A stretch of DNA of 64,000 nt from Salipaludibacillus keqinensis (GCF_003226325.1 NZ_PDOD01000004.1:308942-372941); one strand, 5' to 3'; shown: positions 35,010-46,036, counted from the stretch's first letter. Notes: generated from the letters alone by a model not told the origin. Numbers and translations are program-made.

Positions 35010-35276
35010 ATGCATGATTATTTTGAAAGATTGACGAATCGGCTATTAGAACAAAATGATAATCTTTCTTATTCAGAAGCACGAACGTGGGTTGAGTTAC
35101 TATGGGAAGATTTTGAAGCCACATATGCGAAATCAGGTCGGAATTATCAGGGGAAAGAAATGACGGAAAGAATTTTAAATCAATGGATCGATAATCACGG
35201 CTCTAGACTGCACGAAATATTACTTGAAAAGCCAAAGTACCGTGAATGGTTTGATAAAAAGAAGTTTTACCATTGA
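35010..35276 (+). CDS. yfhJ: YfhJ, WVELL family protein
   Basis: An 88-residue protein with the family motif ARTWVELLWEDFEATYAK that gives the WVELL domain its name, followed by GKEMTERILNQWIDNHG. The start is ATG at 35010 after GAAAGGAGTG; upstream TTG at 34992 would lack a ribosome site. The length equals B. subtilis YfhJ. Function unknown. Confidence 0.88.
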   Translation: MHDYFERLTNRLLEQNDNLSYSEARTWVELLWEDFEATYAKSGRNYQGKEMTERILNQWIDNHGSRLHEILLEKPKYREWFDKKKFYH

Positions 35277-35299
35277 TCCTCACAAATTATCCTCGGAAA

Positions 35300-35345
35300 A
35301 AAAGGTGCCATGCGAACTGTGTTAACTGTTCTCATGGCACCTTTC
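35300..35345. terminator. Bidirectional terminator between yfhJ and yfhP
   Basis: A 12-bp perfect stem AAAGGTGCCATG / CATGGCACCTTT encloses a 20-base loop between two convergent genes, with an A-run before and TTT after. Confidence 0.8.
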
Positions 35346-35347
35346 CA

Positions 35348-36334
35348 TTACGACTGGTTCGCTGGTACATGTAATTTCCGTTTAAGTGTATCTGTATTGT
35401 ATATCCAGCCTGTATAGGAATTTAAGACCGATAAATTTTCATCTAGACGTACGATTGCTACGAAAGGGTAGTATCCTTTGCTACGGTACCGTAAATCAAC
35501 AAATTTCACTGAATATCCATGTCCTTCAATAGAGACGGCCCAACGATAAGCAGGGGAAAAGGATAAAAAGGCCGATAAATTTTTATCTTGTTTTGCAGCT
35601 TCAATGATTTGATCATTAGGGATCGGTTCAAATGGATAAGATTCAAAATAAGTGATCGTGCCTTTTCTTGATTCTGCAACGTACATCATACTCTGAGTTC
35701 GGACGACGACATGCCATAAATTCCACTTAAATGTAGGAGAGGTGAAAATATGAGTAGCGTCAGGATGAAATGATTTAACTTTCTTATATACCTTCCTTTG
35801 AACGCTGATTCTCCATAAATAGTAAAGGATGATGACGCCAAACATCCACAAAAATGTCCAACCGGGATTATAGCCGAACCGCCAAAAGGTGATAGCTACA
35901 ATATGGGCGAGGAAAATAAACGGGTCAAATATATTTATGATACCTAGTGCTAGCCATTTTGGGTAAAATGGTGAGAAAGCTTTTGTACCGTATGCATTAA
36001 AAATATCTACAAATACGTGGATGAAGACAGCAAAGAAGGTCCACGCCCATAAATGGTATAAGTTTAAATTCGGCATGATTAAATAAAGAAACAATGTAAT
36101 CAATGTTGGCCAAATAAACCAAAAAGGAATAGAATGTGTCACTCCTCTATGGTTTCGAATATAAGTAGCATTGTTCCGTAATTTAAGAACAGTGTCAAAG
36201 TCTGGAGCTTGTGACCCAATAAGAACCCCTATCATGGCAGCTTGAGTCATTTCCGGATTCCCGGCAACAACAGGGTCAAGAGTTGCTAAACCACCTATGG
36301 CTATTCCCATGACGACATGGGTTCCAGTGTCCAT
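35348..36334 (-). CDS. yfhP: YfhP, membrane-bound metal-dependent hydrolase family (DUF457-like)
   Basis: A 328-residue membrane protein of the YdjM/YfhP group of predicted metal-dependent hydrolases. Possible metal ligands are seen in TGTHVVMGIA, GSQAPDFDTV, NHRGVTHSIPF and FVDIFNAYGT. Four to five membrane helices lie in the first two thirds, and a soluble region follows from about residue 190. The start at 36334 is set by the TAGGAGGG site and the conserved MDTGTHV beginning; the frame continues 25 codons upstream without a ribosome site. It is divergent from mutY. The substrate is unknown. Confidence 0.88.
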   Translation of the reverse strand: MDTGTHVVMGIAIGGLATLDPVVAGNPEMTQAAMIGVLIGSQAPDFDTVLKLRNNATYIRNHRGVTHSIPFWFIWPTLITLFLYLIMPNLNLYHLWAWTFFAVFIHVFVDIFNAYGTKAFSPFYPKWLALGIINIFDPFIFLAHIVAITFWRFGYNPGWTFLWMFGVIILYYLWRISVQRKVYKKVKSFHPDATHIFTSPTFKWNLWHVVVRTQSMMYVAESRKGTITYFESYPFEPIPNDQIIEAAKQDKNLSAFLSFSPAYRWAVSIEGHGYSVKFVDLRYRSKGYYPFVAIVRLDENLSVLNSYTGWIYNTDTLKRKLHVPANQS

Positions 36335-36471
36335 GTATTTCCCTCCTAGCCAACATTTGAGTATATAGGTATGATAATTTATAGTATCATGTGTATTCAC
36401 TCGTTTCAAAAAGAAACAACCTTTATCCTATTCATACCCTATTAGACCCTCTTTCAAAAGGAGAATATTTC

Positions 36472-37557
36472 ATGAAAACAAAAGATAACCATAAATTTCA
36501 ACAAGATCTACTTGCATGGTACGACGAAAATAAACGGGACCTTCCTTGGCGAAAAGAAAGGGATCCTTATAAAATCTGGGTTTCGGAAATTATGCTCCAA
36601 CAAACAAGAGTTGATACTGTCATTCCCTATTTTCAACGGTTTATGGATTTATTTCCGACTATACATGATTTAGCTGAAGCGGAGGAAGAGACAGTGTTAA
36701 AGGCTTGGGAGGGATTGGGGTATTATTCTAGAGCAAGAAACCTCCATCAAGCAGTGAAAGAAGTTAGTCAATCATATGGTGGACAAGTTCCTAAAACCGA
36801 AAAAGAAATAGGGGATTTAAAAGGTGTAGGTCCTTATACGGCTGGAGCTATTCTATCGATTGCTTATAATATACCCGCGCCAGCAGTAGACGGAAACGTG
36901 ATGAGAGTCCTATCAAGAATTTATACTATATACGATGATATTTCAAAAGCTTCAACACGAAAAACATTTGAATCCATCGTTAGGGAACTGATCTCTCAAG
37001 ACCGTTCCTCAGACTTTAATCAAGCATTAATGGAGCTAGGTGCAATGGTTTGTTCCCCAACGAACCCCTCCTGTTTGTTATGTCCTGTTCAAAATCATTG
37101 TTCAGCAAAAGCTGAAGGTGTTCAAGACGTATTACCTGTGAAAGCAAAGAAAAAGCCACCAAAAAAGCTCAAAATGAAAGCGGTGATTCTACGCGATCAT
37201 GATGGACGTATTCTTATTGAAAGGCGTCCTGACACTGGGCTGTTAGCAAAGTTATGGCAATTTCCCAATATTGAAGCTGAGACAGAAAATCTTGATGATC
37301 TAACAGCTTATATCACCACTCTTGGTTTGAAAGCCGATATTACAAATAAAGTTCAGGAAGTGAAGCATGTTTTTTCTCATATTGTGTGGGAAATTAGTGT
37401 ATATGAAGCGATCGTCAAAGCTGGTCATAGTGATGAACTGTATGACGAGACATTAGGAAGACACTTCGTTCAAGTAGAAGATGTTAACTGGTATCCATTT
37501 CCAGTTTCGCATCAGAAAATTATTGATGGTGCTTTAGTTAAAAAGGAGGATTTATGA
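36472..37557 (+). CDS. mutY: A/G-specific adenine glycosylase MutY
   Basis: A 361-residue DNA repair enzyme that removes adenine mispaired with 8-oxoguanine. The catalytic Glu is in SEIMLQQTRVDTV, the helix-hairpin-helix in LKGVGPYTAGAILS and the catalytic Asp in AVDGNVMRVLSR. The iron-sulfur loop has four cysteines in CSPTNPSCLLCPVQNHC. A NUDIX-like 8-oxoG recognition domain (about residues 225-350) ends the protein. ATG at 36472 is preferred for its AAAAGGAG site over the frame's first ATG at 36391. Its stop overlaps the start of the next gene. Confidence 0.95.
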   Translation: MKTKDNHKFQQDLLAWYDENKRDLPWRKERDPYKIWVSEIMLQQTRVDTVIPYFQRFMDLFPTIHDLAEAEEETVLKAWEGLGYYSRARNLHQAVKEVSQSYGGQVPKTEKEIGDLKGVGPYTAGAILSIAYNIPAPAVDGNVMRVLSRIYTIYDDISKASTRKTFESIVRELISQDRSSDFNQALMELGAMVCSPTNPSCLLCPVQNHCSAKAEGVQDVLPVKAKKKPPKKLKMKAVILRDHDGRILIERRPDTGLLAKLWQFPNIEAETENLDDLTAYITTLGLKADITNKVQEVKHVFSHIVWEISVYEAIVKAGHSDELYDETLGRHFVQVEDVNWYPFPVSHQKIIDGALVKKEDL

Positions 37558-38315
37558 TGGACTTGCAATTAGAAAATAAGAAGGTTCTTGTAACCGGTGG
37601 TTCTAAAGGAATTGGTAAAGGGATTGCGAAAGCTTTTATAGCTGAAGGAGCGAACGTGGGGATTGTGGCAAGAAATGAGAAAGATTTACACAAGGCGAAG
37701 CGGGACTTACCGGGCGTCCAAGTGTTCCAAGCTGATTTGGCGAATGAGAACGAAAGAACAACGGTATTTAGTCAATTTATTGATACATTTGAAGACATTG
37801 ACATTTTAGTTAACAATGTCGGTGGGAGCAGCGGTGGAAAGACAATGGAAACGCCAGTAAATCAGTTTGAAGAGGCTATGCAACTAAATTTCTTCTCCGC
37901 TGTTCAATTAAGTCAGCATGCAGCTAAATATATGAGAAAGAAAAAGCAAGGTTCAATTATAAATATTTCATCCATATTTGGCAGAGAGTCCGGAGGTAAA
38001 CCAACATATAACAGTGCCAAGTCTGCTATGATCAGCTTCACAAAATCATTAGCGGATGAGTTAGTTGAAGACGGTGTTCGTGTAAATGGAGTGGCTCCAG
38101 GTTCCATTTTGCATCCCACAGGTAATTGGCAAAAACGATTAGAAGAAAATCCGGAGAAAATTGAGAAGTTCGTCAATGATCAAATTCCGGCCGGAAGATT
38201 TGGAACTGTAGAAGAAGTGGCAGATGTCGTCTTATTCCTAGCTTCTGAACGATCACGCTGGGTCATCGGAGCGACAATCAACGTGGATGGAGGACAGTCA
38301 AAGTCTAATTTTTAG
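37557..38315 (+). CDS. Short-chain dehydrogenase/reductase
   Basis: A 252-residue classical SDR oxidoreductase. The cofactor motif is TGGSKGIGKGIA, NNVG is present, and the catalytic triad is in INISSIFG and PTYNSAKSA (Tyr-x3-Lys). The C-terminus has the usual VIGATINVDGG. Two adjacent ATGs (37554 and 37557) are possible; the second has better spacing (7) from AAGGAGG, which lies inside mutY. It is therefore cotranscribed with mutY. The Arg residues after the glycine motif suggest NADPH. The substrate is not apparent. Confidence 0.88.
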   Translation: MDLQLENKKVLVTGGSKGIGKGIAKAFIAEGANVGIVARNEKDLHKAKRDLPGVQVFQADLANENERTTVFSQFIDTFEDIDILVNNVGGSSGGKTMETPVNQFEEAMQLNFFSAVQLSQHAAKYMRKKKQGSIINISSIFGRESGGKPTYNSAKSAMISFTKSLADELVEDGVRVNGVAPGSILHPTGNWQKRLEENPEKIEKFVNDQIPAGRFGTVEEVADVVLFLASERSRWVIGATINVDGGQSKSNF

Positions 38316-38419
38316 ATGTTAAGATGGTCTCCTAAAAGAATCAGCTCTGTTGCTCACACAGAGTATGAAAACTTGAACAAACTTCGAGGATTCAAAGGGA
38401 ATAGTTTACATTTATGTTA

Positions 38420-38459
38420 AAAATAATACCTGATTCCATGAATTCAGGTATTATTTTTA
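38420..38459 (+). terminator. Terminator after the SDR gene
   Basis: A perfect stem AAAAATAATACCTGA with its complement, enclosing about 10 bases and ending in five Ts. Confidence 0.88.
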
Positions 38460-38536
38460 ATAGCCAAGCCAAAAAATAACCATTTCGTTACCCGAAATAT
38501 GTTAAAATGGTGAAAAAATATAAAGGAGACTTACTG

Positions 38537-40150
38537 ATGAAGAATTTAAGTTCTTTGCACAACCCGTATCCTTCTCAACGTATGGTTACATATGGAAGAA
38601 ATGGAATGGTTGCTACATCTCAGCCTCTTGCTGCCCAGGCAGGGCTTGATGTGATGAAAAAAGGTGGAAACGCCATCGACGCAGCCATTGCCACAGCCGC
38701 ATGCCTTACTGTAGTGGAACCTACGTCTAATGGAATTGGCGGAGACGCCTTTGCACTAGTCTGGGTAAAGGACAAATTACATGGATTAAACGCTAGCGGT
38801 CCAGCGCCTCAAGGGATCTCTATTGAAAAGCTTAAAGAACAAGGTGTAAAAGAAATTCCTAAGTTTGGCTGGACACCTGTTACGGTTCCTGGAGCCCCTT
38901 CTGCTTGGGTTGAGTTGTCTGAAAAGTTTGGTAAGTTACCTCTCGAAGAAGTACTAGCTCCAGCTGTAGAGTACGCCAGAGAAGGATTTCCATTAAGTCC
39001 TACGCTATCTTACTTTTGGGACAAAGCTGTGAAAGGATTCCAGAAAGTACTGAAAGATGACATGTTTCAACATTGGTTTGATACATTTGCTCCTGAAGGA
39101 CGTGCCCCGAAAGCAGGAGAGATGTGGCAGTCAGAAGGGCATGCAAACACTCTCGAAGAAATAGGGAAAACAAAGGGTCATTCATTTTATCACGGGGACA
39201 TAGCTGATCAGATTGATGCTTTTTCTAAAAAACATCGTGGGTACATTCGAAAAGAAGACTTGGCAGCCTATAAACCGGAGTGGGTAGATCCTATTAAAGT
39301 TAATTACAAGGGGTATGACGTATGGGAAATCCCTCCAAATGGGCAAGGTCTAATAGCTCTTATGGCTTTAAACACTCTGAAAAATGATTCTTTTCACACA
39401 AGAGAAGATATAGACACGTACCACAAACAAATTGAAGCAATGAAGTTAGCTTTTGCTGACGGTGAAAAATATATCACAGACAAAACATATATGAGTCAAC
39501 ATGTGGAAGATATGCTAAGCGAAAGCTATGGAAAAACACGTCGAGAGCTTATCGGTGAAGAAGCACTTCAACCTGAGGCAGGAGATCCATCGTCAAGCGG
39601 AACTGTTTATTTAGCGACTGCCGATAACGAAGGAAATATGGTATCGTTTATTCAAAGCAACTATATGGGCTTCGGTTCTGGGTTAGTGGTTCCTAATACA
39701 GGAATTTCGCTGCAAAATAGAGGACATAATTTCAGTCTTGATCCTGAACATGACAATGCGTTGCGACCAGGGAAACGGACATTCCATACTATTATTCCAG
39801 GTTTTCTAACGAAAGGGAATGAAGCGATTGGTCCATTTGGTGTTATGGGCGGGTTTATGCAACCGCAAGGCCATATGCAAGTTGTTATGAATACAATTGA
39901 CTTTGGTTTGAATCCTCAAGCAGCACTTGATGCGCCAAGGTGGCAATGGATGAAAGATAAACAAGTATTGTTAGAACACACTGTTCCAAATCATATTGCT
40001 CAATCACTTTCTGCTAAAGGGCACGATATCCAACTCACTCACCTTGGAGGTAGCTTCGGACGTGGCCAGATCATCTGGCGAAATCCGACGAACGGAGTAT
40101 TATCAGGCGGAACAGAAGCGCGTACAGACGGAGCGATTGCTGTATATTAG
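38537..40150 (+). CDS. ywrD: Gamma-glutamyltransferase-like proenzyme, YwrD type
   Basis: A 537-residue Ntn-hydrolase proenzyme of the gamma-glutamyltranspeptidase family. The large-subunit N-terminus has GNAIDAAIATAACLTVVEP and GIGGDAFALVW. The expected autocleavage nucleophile is the Thr in SSSGTVYLATADNEG, followed by SFIQSNYMGFGSG of the small subunit. No signal peptide is present, so unlike extracellular GGT this form is probably cytoplasmic, as with B. subtilis YwrD. ATG at 38537 follows AAAGGAG. It lies directly before paired CHR genes, the same neighbours as in B. subtilis (ywrD-ywrB-ywrA). Confidence 0.9.
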   Translation: MKNLSSLHNPYPSQRMVTYGRNGMVATSQPLAAQAGLDVMKKGGNAIDAAIATAACLTVVEPTSNGIGGDAFALVWVKDKLHGLNASGPAPQGISIEKLKEQGVKEIPKFGWTPVTVPGAPSAWVELSEKFGKLPLEEVLAPAVEYAREGFPLSPTLSYFWDKAVKGFQKVLKDDMFQHWFDTFAPEGRAPKAGEMWQSEGHANTLEEIGKTKGHSFYHGDIADQIDAFSKKHRGYIRKEDLAAYKPEWVDPIKVNYKGYDVWEIPPNGQGLIALMALNTLKNDSFHTREDIDTYHKQIEAMKLAFADGEKYITDKTYMSQHVEDMLSESYGKTRRELIGEEALQPEAGDPSSSGTVYLATADNEGNMVSFIQSNYMGFGSGLVVPNTGISLQNRGHNFSLDPEHDNALRPGKRTFHTIIPGFLTKGNEAIGPFGVMGGFMQPQGHMQVVMNTIDFGLNPQAALDAPRWQWMKDKQVLLEHTVPNHIAQSLSAKGHDIQLTHLGGSFGRGQIIWRNPTNGVLSGGTEARTDGAIAVY

Positions 40151-40162
40151 AAAGGTGCCTAA

Positions 40163-40717
40163 ATGATGAAACAAGCAAATCTGTTTATGGCCTTCTTAAG
40201 GGTTGGCCTATTGGGATATGGAGGCGGGCCTGCCTCCATTCCCCTTATTCAAAAGGAAGTTGTAGATAAATACGAGTGGATGACTGACGAAGAGTTCTCC
40301 GATATGCTAGCGATTGGAAATACTCTCCCAGGTCCTATAGCTACAAAGCTTGCCGGTTATATTGGATACAGAGTTTCAGGAATTTCAGGGATGTTGAATG
40401 CACTTCTAGCTTCGGTTATTCCTACTGTTATCCTAATGATTATATTATTGACTTCGTTAGCCTCTTTTCGTGAATATGATTGGGTTCAAGGAATGACTCG
40501 AGGCGTACTGCCGGTTGTGGCAGTCATGTTAGGTGTATTGACATGGAACTTCTTCAAAAAATCCCATACTGACCTAGGCTGGTTAAAAGCCAGTTTACTT
40601 GTTATTGCGTCCGTTCTCCTCATCCAGCTAGTAGGAATGCATCCTGCCATTGTAATCGCGGCACTTATCTTATTTGTCTTGCTCAAACCAGCAAGGAAGG
40701 CAGGTGAGGAAGAATGA
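40163..40717 (+). CDS. ywrB: Chromate transporter family protein, short CHR subunit 1
   Basis: A 184-residue membrane protein with a single CHR domain: the N-terminal GYGGGPASIPLIQKEVV, then LAIGNTLPGPIATKLAGYIGY, then four or so hydrophobic helices. Short CHR proteins work as pairs, and the partner starts 4 bases before this gene ends (ATGA overlap). Chromate efflux has been shown for some pairs; the natural substrate in this organism is uncertain. It is preceded by AAAGGTG and linked to ywrD. Confidence 0.88.
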   Translation: MMKQANLFMAFLRVGLLGYGGGPASIPLIQKEVVDKYEWMTDEEFSDMLAIGNTLPGPIATKLAGYIGYRVSGISGMLNALLASVIPTVILMIILLTSLASFREYDWVQGMTRGVLPVVAVMLGVLTWNFFKKSHTDLGWLKASLLVIASVLLIQLVGMHPAIVIAALILFVLLKPARKAGEEE

Positions 40718-41244
40718 TATATTGGGAAATATTTTTAGCTTTTTTTATTCCAGGAATTGTCGGATACGGTGGAGGGCCTGCAACTATTCCACTGATTGAA
40801 TATGAAGTCGTTCATAGATATGACTGGATGACCATTGAGGAATTTGGTGAAGTGTTAGCCTTAGGGAATGCCTTGCCTGGTCCAATTGCCACGAAGATGG
40901 CTGGTTTTATTGCCTTTGAACAGGCAGGAATTCTAGGTGCAATCGTTGCCCTCTTTGCTACTATTGCTCCATCTTTAATATTAATGCTCATTTTATTAAG
41001 TGTTTTATTGAAGTTCAAAGATTCACCGAAAGTGAAGCTGTTATCATCCGTCGTAAGGCCAACGATAGCTGTGCTTTTAGGAGCTATGACATTTAGGTTT
41101 ATGGAAACTTCATACTTAGATAGCGGTTGGCTCCAAACAGGCTTTATGCTTGTTGTGAGTTATGTTTTATTAGAAAAAATAAAGGTTCATCCTGCTTATG
41201 TTATATTAAGTGCCCTGATTTATGGGGCTCTGTTTCTCCATTAG
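40714..41244 (+). CDS. ywrA: Chromate transporter family protein, short CHR subunit 2
   Basis: A 176-residue second CHR domain protein, with VGYGGGPATIPLIEYEVV and LALGNALPGPIATKMAGFIAF aligned to the same motifs of its partner. The ATG overlaps the preceding stop, giving translational coupling. The two subunits are thought to insert with opposite orientation to make one transporter. No terminator is obvious before the convergent small gene at 41259. Confidence 0.88.
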   Translation: MIYWEIFLAFFIPGIVGYGGGPATIPLIEYEVVHRYDWMTIEEFGEVLALGNALPGPIATKMAGFIAFEQAGILGAIVALFATIAPSLILMLILLSVLLKFKDSPKVKLLSSVVRPTIAVLLGAMTFRFMETSYLDSGWLQTGFMLVVSYVLLEKIKVHPAYVILSALIYGALFLH

Positions 41245-41258
41245 CTTGAATGAAAACG

Positions 41259-41483
41259 TTAATCAAACTGGAGTCTTGTCCCACTTGTCCAGTCGGCTTC
41301 CATTTTGGGTAATCCGTTTCGATTGATGATTTCATTGACTATTTCTTTATGGATAGTTACCCCTTCAACGCTCAAATAAGGAGAAATCTGTTGAAACATA
41401 TGGTGAAAGTAGGCAAGTTCTTTTTCCGTCCAATCAGTTTTTGGTGTCATTGACAATTCAGTCATATCACGACCTACGTACAT
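41259..41483 (-). CDS. Small conserved cytosolic protein, unknown function
   Basis: A 74-residue protein starting MYVGRDMTELSM and containing KELAYFHHMFQQISPYL and EIVNEIINRNGLPK. I have the impression it is conserved in Bacillaceae, where it is annotated only as a cytosolic protein. ATG at 41483 follows GAGGGGTTGAG. No motif suggests an activity. Confidence 0.72.
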   Translation of the reverse strand: MYVGRDMTELSMTPKTDWTEKELAYFHHMFQQISPYLSVEGVTIHKEIVNEIINRNGLPKMEADWTSGTRLQFD

Positions 41484-41695
41484 GGTTACTCAACCCCTCA
41501 TTTCAATAATAGTTACGAACATATCATCATGTTTCTTGGTATGATTAGCTTTACTATTCACGAGTCATATTATACAAAAAGGTTACTTTGAAAATACAAA
41601 GCCCGTTCCAATATTTATGACAAATAGGGAAGATGAGTAGTGCGATCTAAAACAACGTTTAACAGTGCTATACTAAAAAAGCCACAAATATATAA

Positions 41696-42478
<783 letters not shown>

Positions 42479-42566
42479 TTTGGTTAAAGTAACATTTTTT
42501 TGCAGATGTTTTATTTGGATAAGAAATTCCCTCTAGGACATATTAATGTGTGTGGAGGTGATACAC

Positions 42567-42755
42567 ATGCAAAACAACCAACAACAAAATGCTTCTAAAA
42601 CAAATGCTCAAAAAGTAAAGAAGCAAAACCAACAATCTGCTCAAGGGCAAAACTATGAGTTTGCAAGTGAAACAGACGCTCAACAAGTAAGACAACAAAA
42701 CCAACAGTCTTCACAACGTAAGCAACAAGCTAAAGGGCAACAGCAGCAACAATAA
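42567..42755 (+). CDS. sspE: Gamma-type small acid-soluble spore protein
   Basis: A 62-residue protein, extremely rich in Gln and Asn. Two similar units (NAQKVKKQNQQSAQ and DAQQVRQQNQQSSQ) flank the GPR protease recognition sequence YEFASETDA, which is diagnostic of gamma-type SASP. The ATG at 42567 stands 7 bases after GGAGGTG; the ATG at 42546 gives an N-terminus unlike the family. It acts as an amino acid store in the spore core. It lies directly downstream of fabL as in B. subtilis. Confidence 0.93.
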   Translation: MQNNQQQNASKTNAQKVKKQNQQSAQGQNYEFASETDAQQVRQQNQQSSQRKQQAKGQQQQQ

Positions 42756-42805
42756 CGGATTGCTGCAACAGGATTTCTTCCTCGTGAAGAGTCCGAATGT
42801 CTATA

Positions 42806-42835
42806 CCCTCTTCCATAAACGGGAGAGGGCTTTTC
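42806..42835 (+). terminator. Terminator after sspE
   Basis: The imperfect stem CCCTCTTCC / GGGAGAGGG is followed by CTTTTCTT. Confidence 0.78.
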
Positions 42836-43013
42836 TTATTTTGTCACACGGTTTCAGTAAGAAAATAGAGAAGCTTACGGTGGAGTTCTGTTAAAATGGC
42901 ACAAACAATAGTATAATAAGAAAGATAAGGTATAAGAGCAATTGACCAATTTTAGCGCGGAAGAATATATTCGTTTTAATCTGAAGATAACTTTTTTTCG
43001 AGGGAGGAAAAAT

Positions 43014-43487
43014 ATGTTTTTCCGACGGAAACGAAAAGACCAACAAAACCAAGCTAAAAAAGAAGTAAAAGAAATTACGGTATCGATTGATGACGTAAGA
43101 TCTGCTGTGAATAAATTTGCCTTGAAGTTAGATAAAGGTATTTCTTTACGTAGCATTGTATCAGATAATCATGAAATTGATTTTGAACTTTTGCATTCTT
43201 ATTTAGGTGGCAAACCTGATAGACCCTTTTACATGTCTAAAGAGACATTCGAAATTTTTGAGGATCCTGAATATCCTAAGCATATTGATTTTTGTCAAAT
43301 AGCATGTGATCAGTATTTGCTTGAAACAGGTGAGGAGCCTTGTATTCCTGGAGACCGTTCGAAGAAAATCAGCTATTTTAAGTTACAAAATTATCTTATA
43401 CAAAAACCTCCCTTCGATTTGTATTTGGACTCTAATGATCGGATGGTGACCCATAGGAAGCCAACAGATCAAGAGAGAAAGGAGTAG
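43014..43487 (+). CDS. DUF3939-like protein
   Basis: A 157-residue protein. It begins with the very basic [10 protein letters not shown] and continues with [35 protein letters not shown] and [13 protein letters not shown], features I associate with DUF3939 proteins of bacilli. The start is ATG 43014 after GGGAGGA; the TTG at 42942 in frame has no such site. It has no membrane segment. It precedes ygaC by 4 bases, so the two form an operon. Function unknown. Confidence 0.75.
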   Translation: MFFRRKRKDQQNQAKKEVKEITVSIDDVRSAVNKFALKLDKGISLRSIVSDNHEIDFELLHSYLGGKPDRPFYMSKETFEIFEDPEYPKHIDFCQIACDQYLLETGEEPCIPGDRSKKISYFKLQNYLIQKPPFDLYLDSNDRMVTHRKPTDQERKE

Positions 43488-43491
43488 CATT

Positions 43492-44019
43492 GTGGAATTT
43501 CCTAAAATAGGCAGTAACATTGAAGTTCAAAGCTATAAACATAACGGGCTGCTTCATCGTGTCTGGGAAGAAACGATCATTTTAAAAGGAACGACACAAG
43601 AAGTCATTGGTGGGAATGATCGCATTTTAGTGCAAGAATCTGATGGACGCCAATGGAGAACAAGAGAACCGGCGATATGCTACTTTACCGCCCATCATTG
43701 GTTTAATGTCATAGGGATGATCCGTGATGATGGTATTTACTATTATTGTAATCTTGGAACTCCGTTCACATATGACTCAGAAGCATTAAAGTATATTGAT
43801 TACGATTTGGATATTAAAGTCTTTCCTGATATGACATATAAATTATTAGATGAAGATGAGTTTGCTTTACATAAGAAACAAATGAATTATCCTGATGAAG
43901 TGGAAGTCATATTAAGAAGAACCGTAGACGAGTTGGTATCATGGGTCAGTCAGCAAAAAGGTCCCTTTGAACCGGGATTTATTGAGTATTGGTATGAGCG
44001 TTTTTTACATCATCGATAA
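43492..44019 (+). CDS. ygaC: Nucleoside tri-/diphosphate phosphatase (DUF402)
   Basis: A 175-residue UPF0374/DUF402 protein, orthologous to B. subtilis YgaC and staphylococcal Ntdp, which hydrolyses nucleoside tri- and diphosphates. Recognisable are [42 protein letters not shown] and [13 protein letters not shown], carrying the metal-binding acidic residues and the catalytic Lys region. The start is GTG, 6-7 bases after AAAGGAG, which lies at the end of the previous gene. Confidence 0.92.
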   Translation: MEFPKIGSNIEVQSYKHNGLLHRVWEETIILKGTTQEVIGGNDRILVQESDGRQWRTREPAICYFTAHHWFNVIGMIRDDGIYYYCNLGTPFTYDSEALKYIDYDLDIKVFPDMTYKLLDEDEFALHKKQMNYPDEVEVILRRTVDELVSWVSQQKGPFEPGFIEYWYERFLHHR

Positions 44020-44032
44020 TTTATCGAATGAA

Positions 44033-44075
44033 AGAGTGGAGCGGTTAGAATATAATCAAGCTCCCTCTTCTTTTT
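44033..44075 (+). terminator. Probable terminator after ygaC
   Basis: AGAGTGGAGC pairs imperfectly with GCTCCCTCT across a long loop, followed by TCTTTTTATTT. Confidence 0.6.
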
Positions 44076-44286
44076 ATTTGTCCACTAATATACAGTGGAA
44101 ATTCAGTGTTAAATATCACCGTTTGACAAAAAATAAAGGTGTTTGAAAAAGAAGCGTAAATCGAAGGGAATAAGTCTGTAAATACAGAGATCGGGAACTT
44201 ACATGCATAAATGAATTAAAGTAAGTCCTGAAATCAAGCAGTCATAACTTAAAGTTTGCTGGTTGGTTAGCAAGGAGATGTTCTAT

Positions 44287-46029
44287 TTGGAAAGTATTAA
44301 ACGCTATATGGAGTTTGTAAAGCCCTATTGGAAAGCCATCACACTTACGGTCATTATAGGGATGTTTAAATTTGGTATTCCATTAATGATCCCTCTCATT
44401 TTAAAATATGTTATTGATGATATTATTGGGGCAGAAGGTTTATCCACTAGTGAGCAACTTAACACATTATATTGGCTTATTGGGATCGTCCTGGTTGTAT
44501 TTGTAGTGTTTCGCCCACCTATTGAATATTACCGTCAATATTTAGCACAATGGACTGGGAACAAGATTTTATACGATATTCGTGAAAATTTATTTGTCCA
44601 TCTCCAAAAGCTAAGTTTAAAGTTTTATTCTAACAGGAAATCAGGGGAAATTATTTCGAGAGTTATTCATGATGTAGAACAAACGAAGAATTTTATCATT
44701 ACTGGCATGATGAACATCTGGCTCGATGTGTTTACTATTATAGTTGCCATCGTTATCATGATGACGATGGATGTATGGTTAACACTAATTGCGATTTCAT
44801 TACTTCCCCTTTACGGATTTGCCATTAAATATTTTTTCTCGAGGCTTCGCAATTTAACAAGAAGGAGATCGCAAGCTTTGGCTGAAGTGCAAGGTCATCT
44901 CCATGAACGGTTACAAGGAATGAACGTCATTCGTAGCTTTGCCTTGGAGGATTACGAACAAAAGGAGTTCGACCGACAAAATGAGAACTTTCTTTCCAAA
45001 GCCATTGATCACACTAGGTGGAATGCGAAAACTTTTGCTGTCGTGAATACAATTACTGATATTGCACCGATTATGGTGATTGGTGCTGCTGGTGTTTTAG
45101 TCATTCAAACAGGATTGACAGTTGGAACAATGGTCGCTTTCGTAGCTTACATGGACCGTCTTTATAACCCTTTGCGGAGATTAGTCAATTCTTCCACAAC
45201 ATTAACTCAATCTATCGCCTCGATGGATCGAGTGTTTGAATTAGTTGATGAAAAGTATGATATCACCGACAAAAAAAATGCTGCTCCTTATTCTTATCCT
45301 CAAGGGGAAGTAATCTTTGACAATGTAGGATTTAGTTATATTGAAGGTGAACCTGTTCTAAAGGAGGTCAGTTTCCGAGTGGAACGGGGTGAAACGGTTG
45401 CTATTGTCGGTATGAGTGGCGGTGGAAAAAGCACAATTATGAGTCTTATTCCACGGTTTTATGATGTAACGGAAGGACGTATCCTTATAGACGGAAAAGA
45501 TGTCCGTGACTACCAAGTCCGTTCATTACGAGATCGGATAGCGATGGTTCTCCAAGACAATATTATCTTCAGCGATTCAGTCATGTTTAACATCCGCATG
45601 GGTCGTCCAACAGCATCAGACGAAGAAGTATATGCTGCTGCAAAGGCTGCAAATGCAGATGAATTTATTCGAGGGCTTCCTGAAGGATATGAGACAAACA
45701 TAGGGGAGCGAGGAGTCAAATTGTCTGGCGGCCAAAAACAACGAGTCGCTATTGCTCGTGTCTTCTTGAAGAGCCCAGAGATTCTAGTTTTTGATGAAGC
45801 TACAAGCTCATTAGATCTAGAAAGTGAGAGCCTCATTCAGCAGTCTCTGTTCCGACTGGCAGAAGATCGGACCACATTCATTGTCGCTCATCGTCTATCT
45901 ACGATTACTCACGCTGATAAAATCATCGTCATAGACCATGGTCGTTTAGCTGAAGCTGGTACACATGATGAACTCATGAAAAGGCAAGGAGCTTACTATA
46001 ATCTTTTCCAAGTGCAACAATTGACTTAA
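44287..46029 (+). CDS. ygaD: ABC half-transporter (exporter), YgaD
   Basis: A 580-residue MsbA/Sav1866-type ABC exporter subunit working as a homodimer. Six membrane helices occupy residues 1-310, followed by the ATPase domain with Walker [11 protein letters not shown]-loop VLQDNIIFS, signature LSGGQKQR, Walker [13 protein letters not shown] and switch His VAHRLST. The start is TTG at 44287: it stands 9 bases after CAAGGAG and gives exactly the length of B. subtilis YgaD. The ATG at 44278 (ORF codon 6) follows that ribosome site with no spacer. The substrate is unknown; lipid or drug export is typical of the family. Confidence 0.9.
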   Translation: MESIKRYMEFVKPYWKAITLTVIIGMFKFGIPLMIPLILKYVIDDIIGAEGLSTSEQLNTLYWLIGIVLVVFVVFRPPIEYYRQYLAQWTGNKILYDIRENLFVHLQKLSLKFYSNRKSGEIISRVIHDVEQTKNFIITGMMNIWLDVFTIIVAIVIMMTMDVWLTLIAISLLPLYGFAIKYFFSRLRNLTRRRSQALAEVQGHLHERLQGMNVIRSFALEDYEQKEFDRQNENFLSKAIDHTRWNAKTFAVVNTITDIAPIMVIGAAGVLVIQTGLTVGTMVAFVAYMDRLYNPLRRLVNSSTTLTQSIASMDRVFELVDEKYDITDKKNAAPYSYPQGEVIFDNVGFSYIEGEPVLKEVSFRVERGETVAIVGMSGGGKSTIMSLIPRFYDVTEGRILIDGKDVRDYQVRSLRDRIAMVLQDNIIFSDSVMFNIRMGRPTASDEEVYAAAKAANADEFIRGLPEGYETNIGERGVKLSGGQKQRVAIARVFLKSPEILVFDEATSSLDLESESLIQQSLFRLAEDRTTFIVAHRLSTITHADKIIVIDHGRLAEAGTHDELMKRQGAYYNLFQVQQLT

Positions 46030-46036
46030 ACATACG

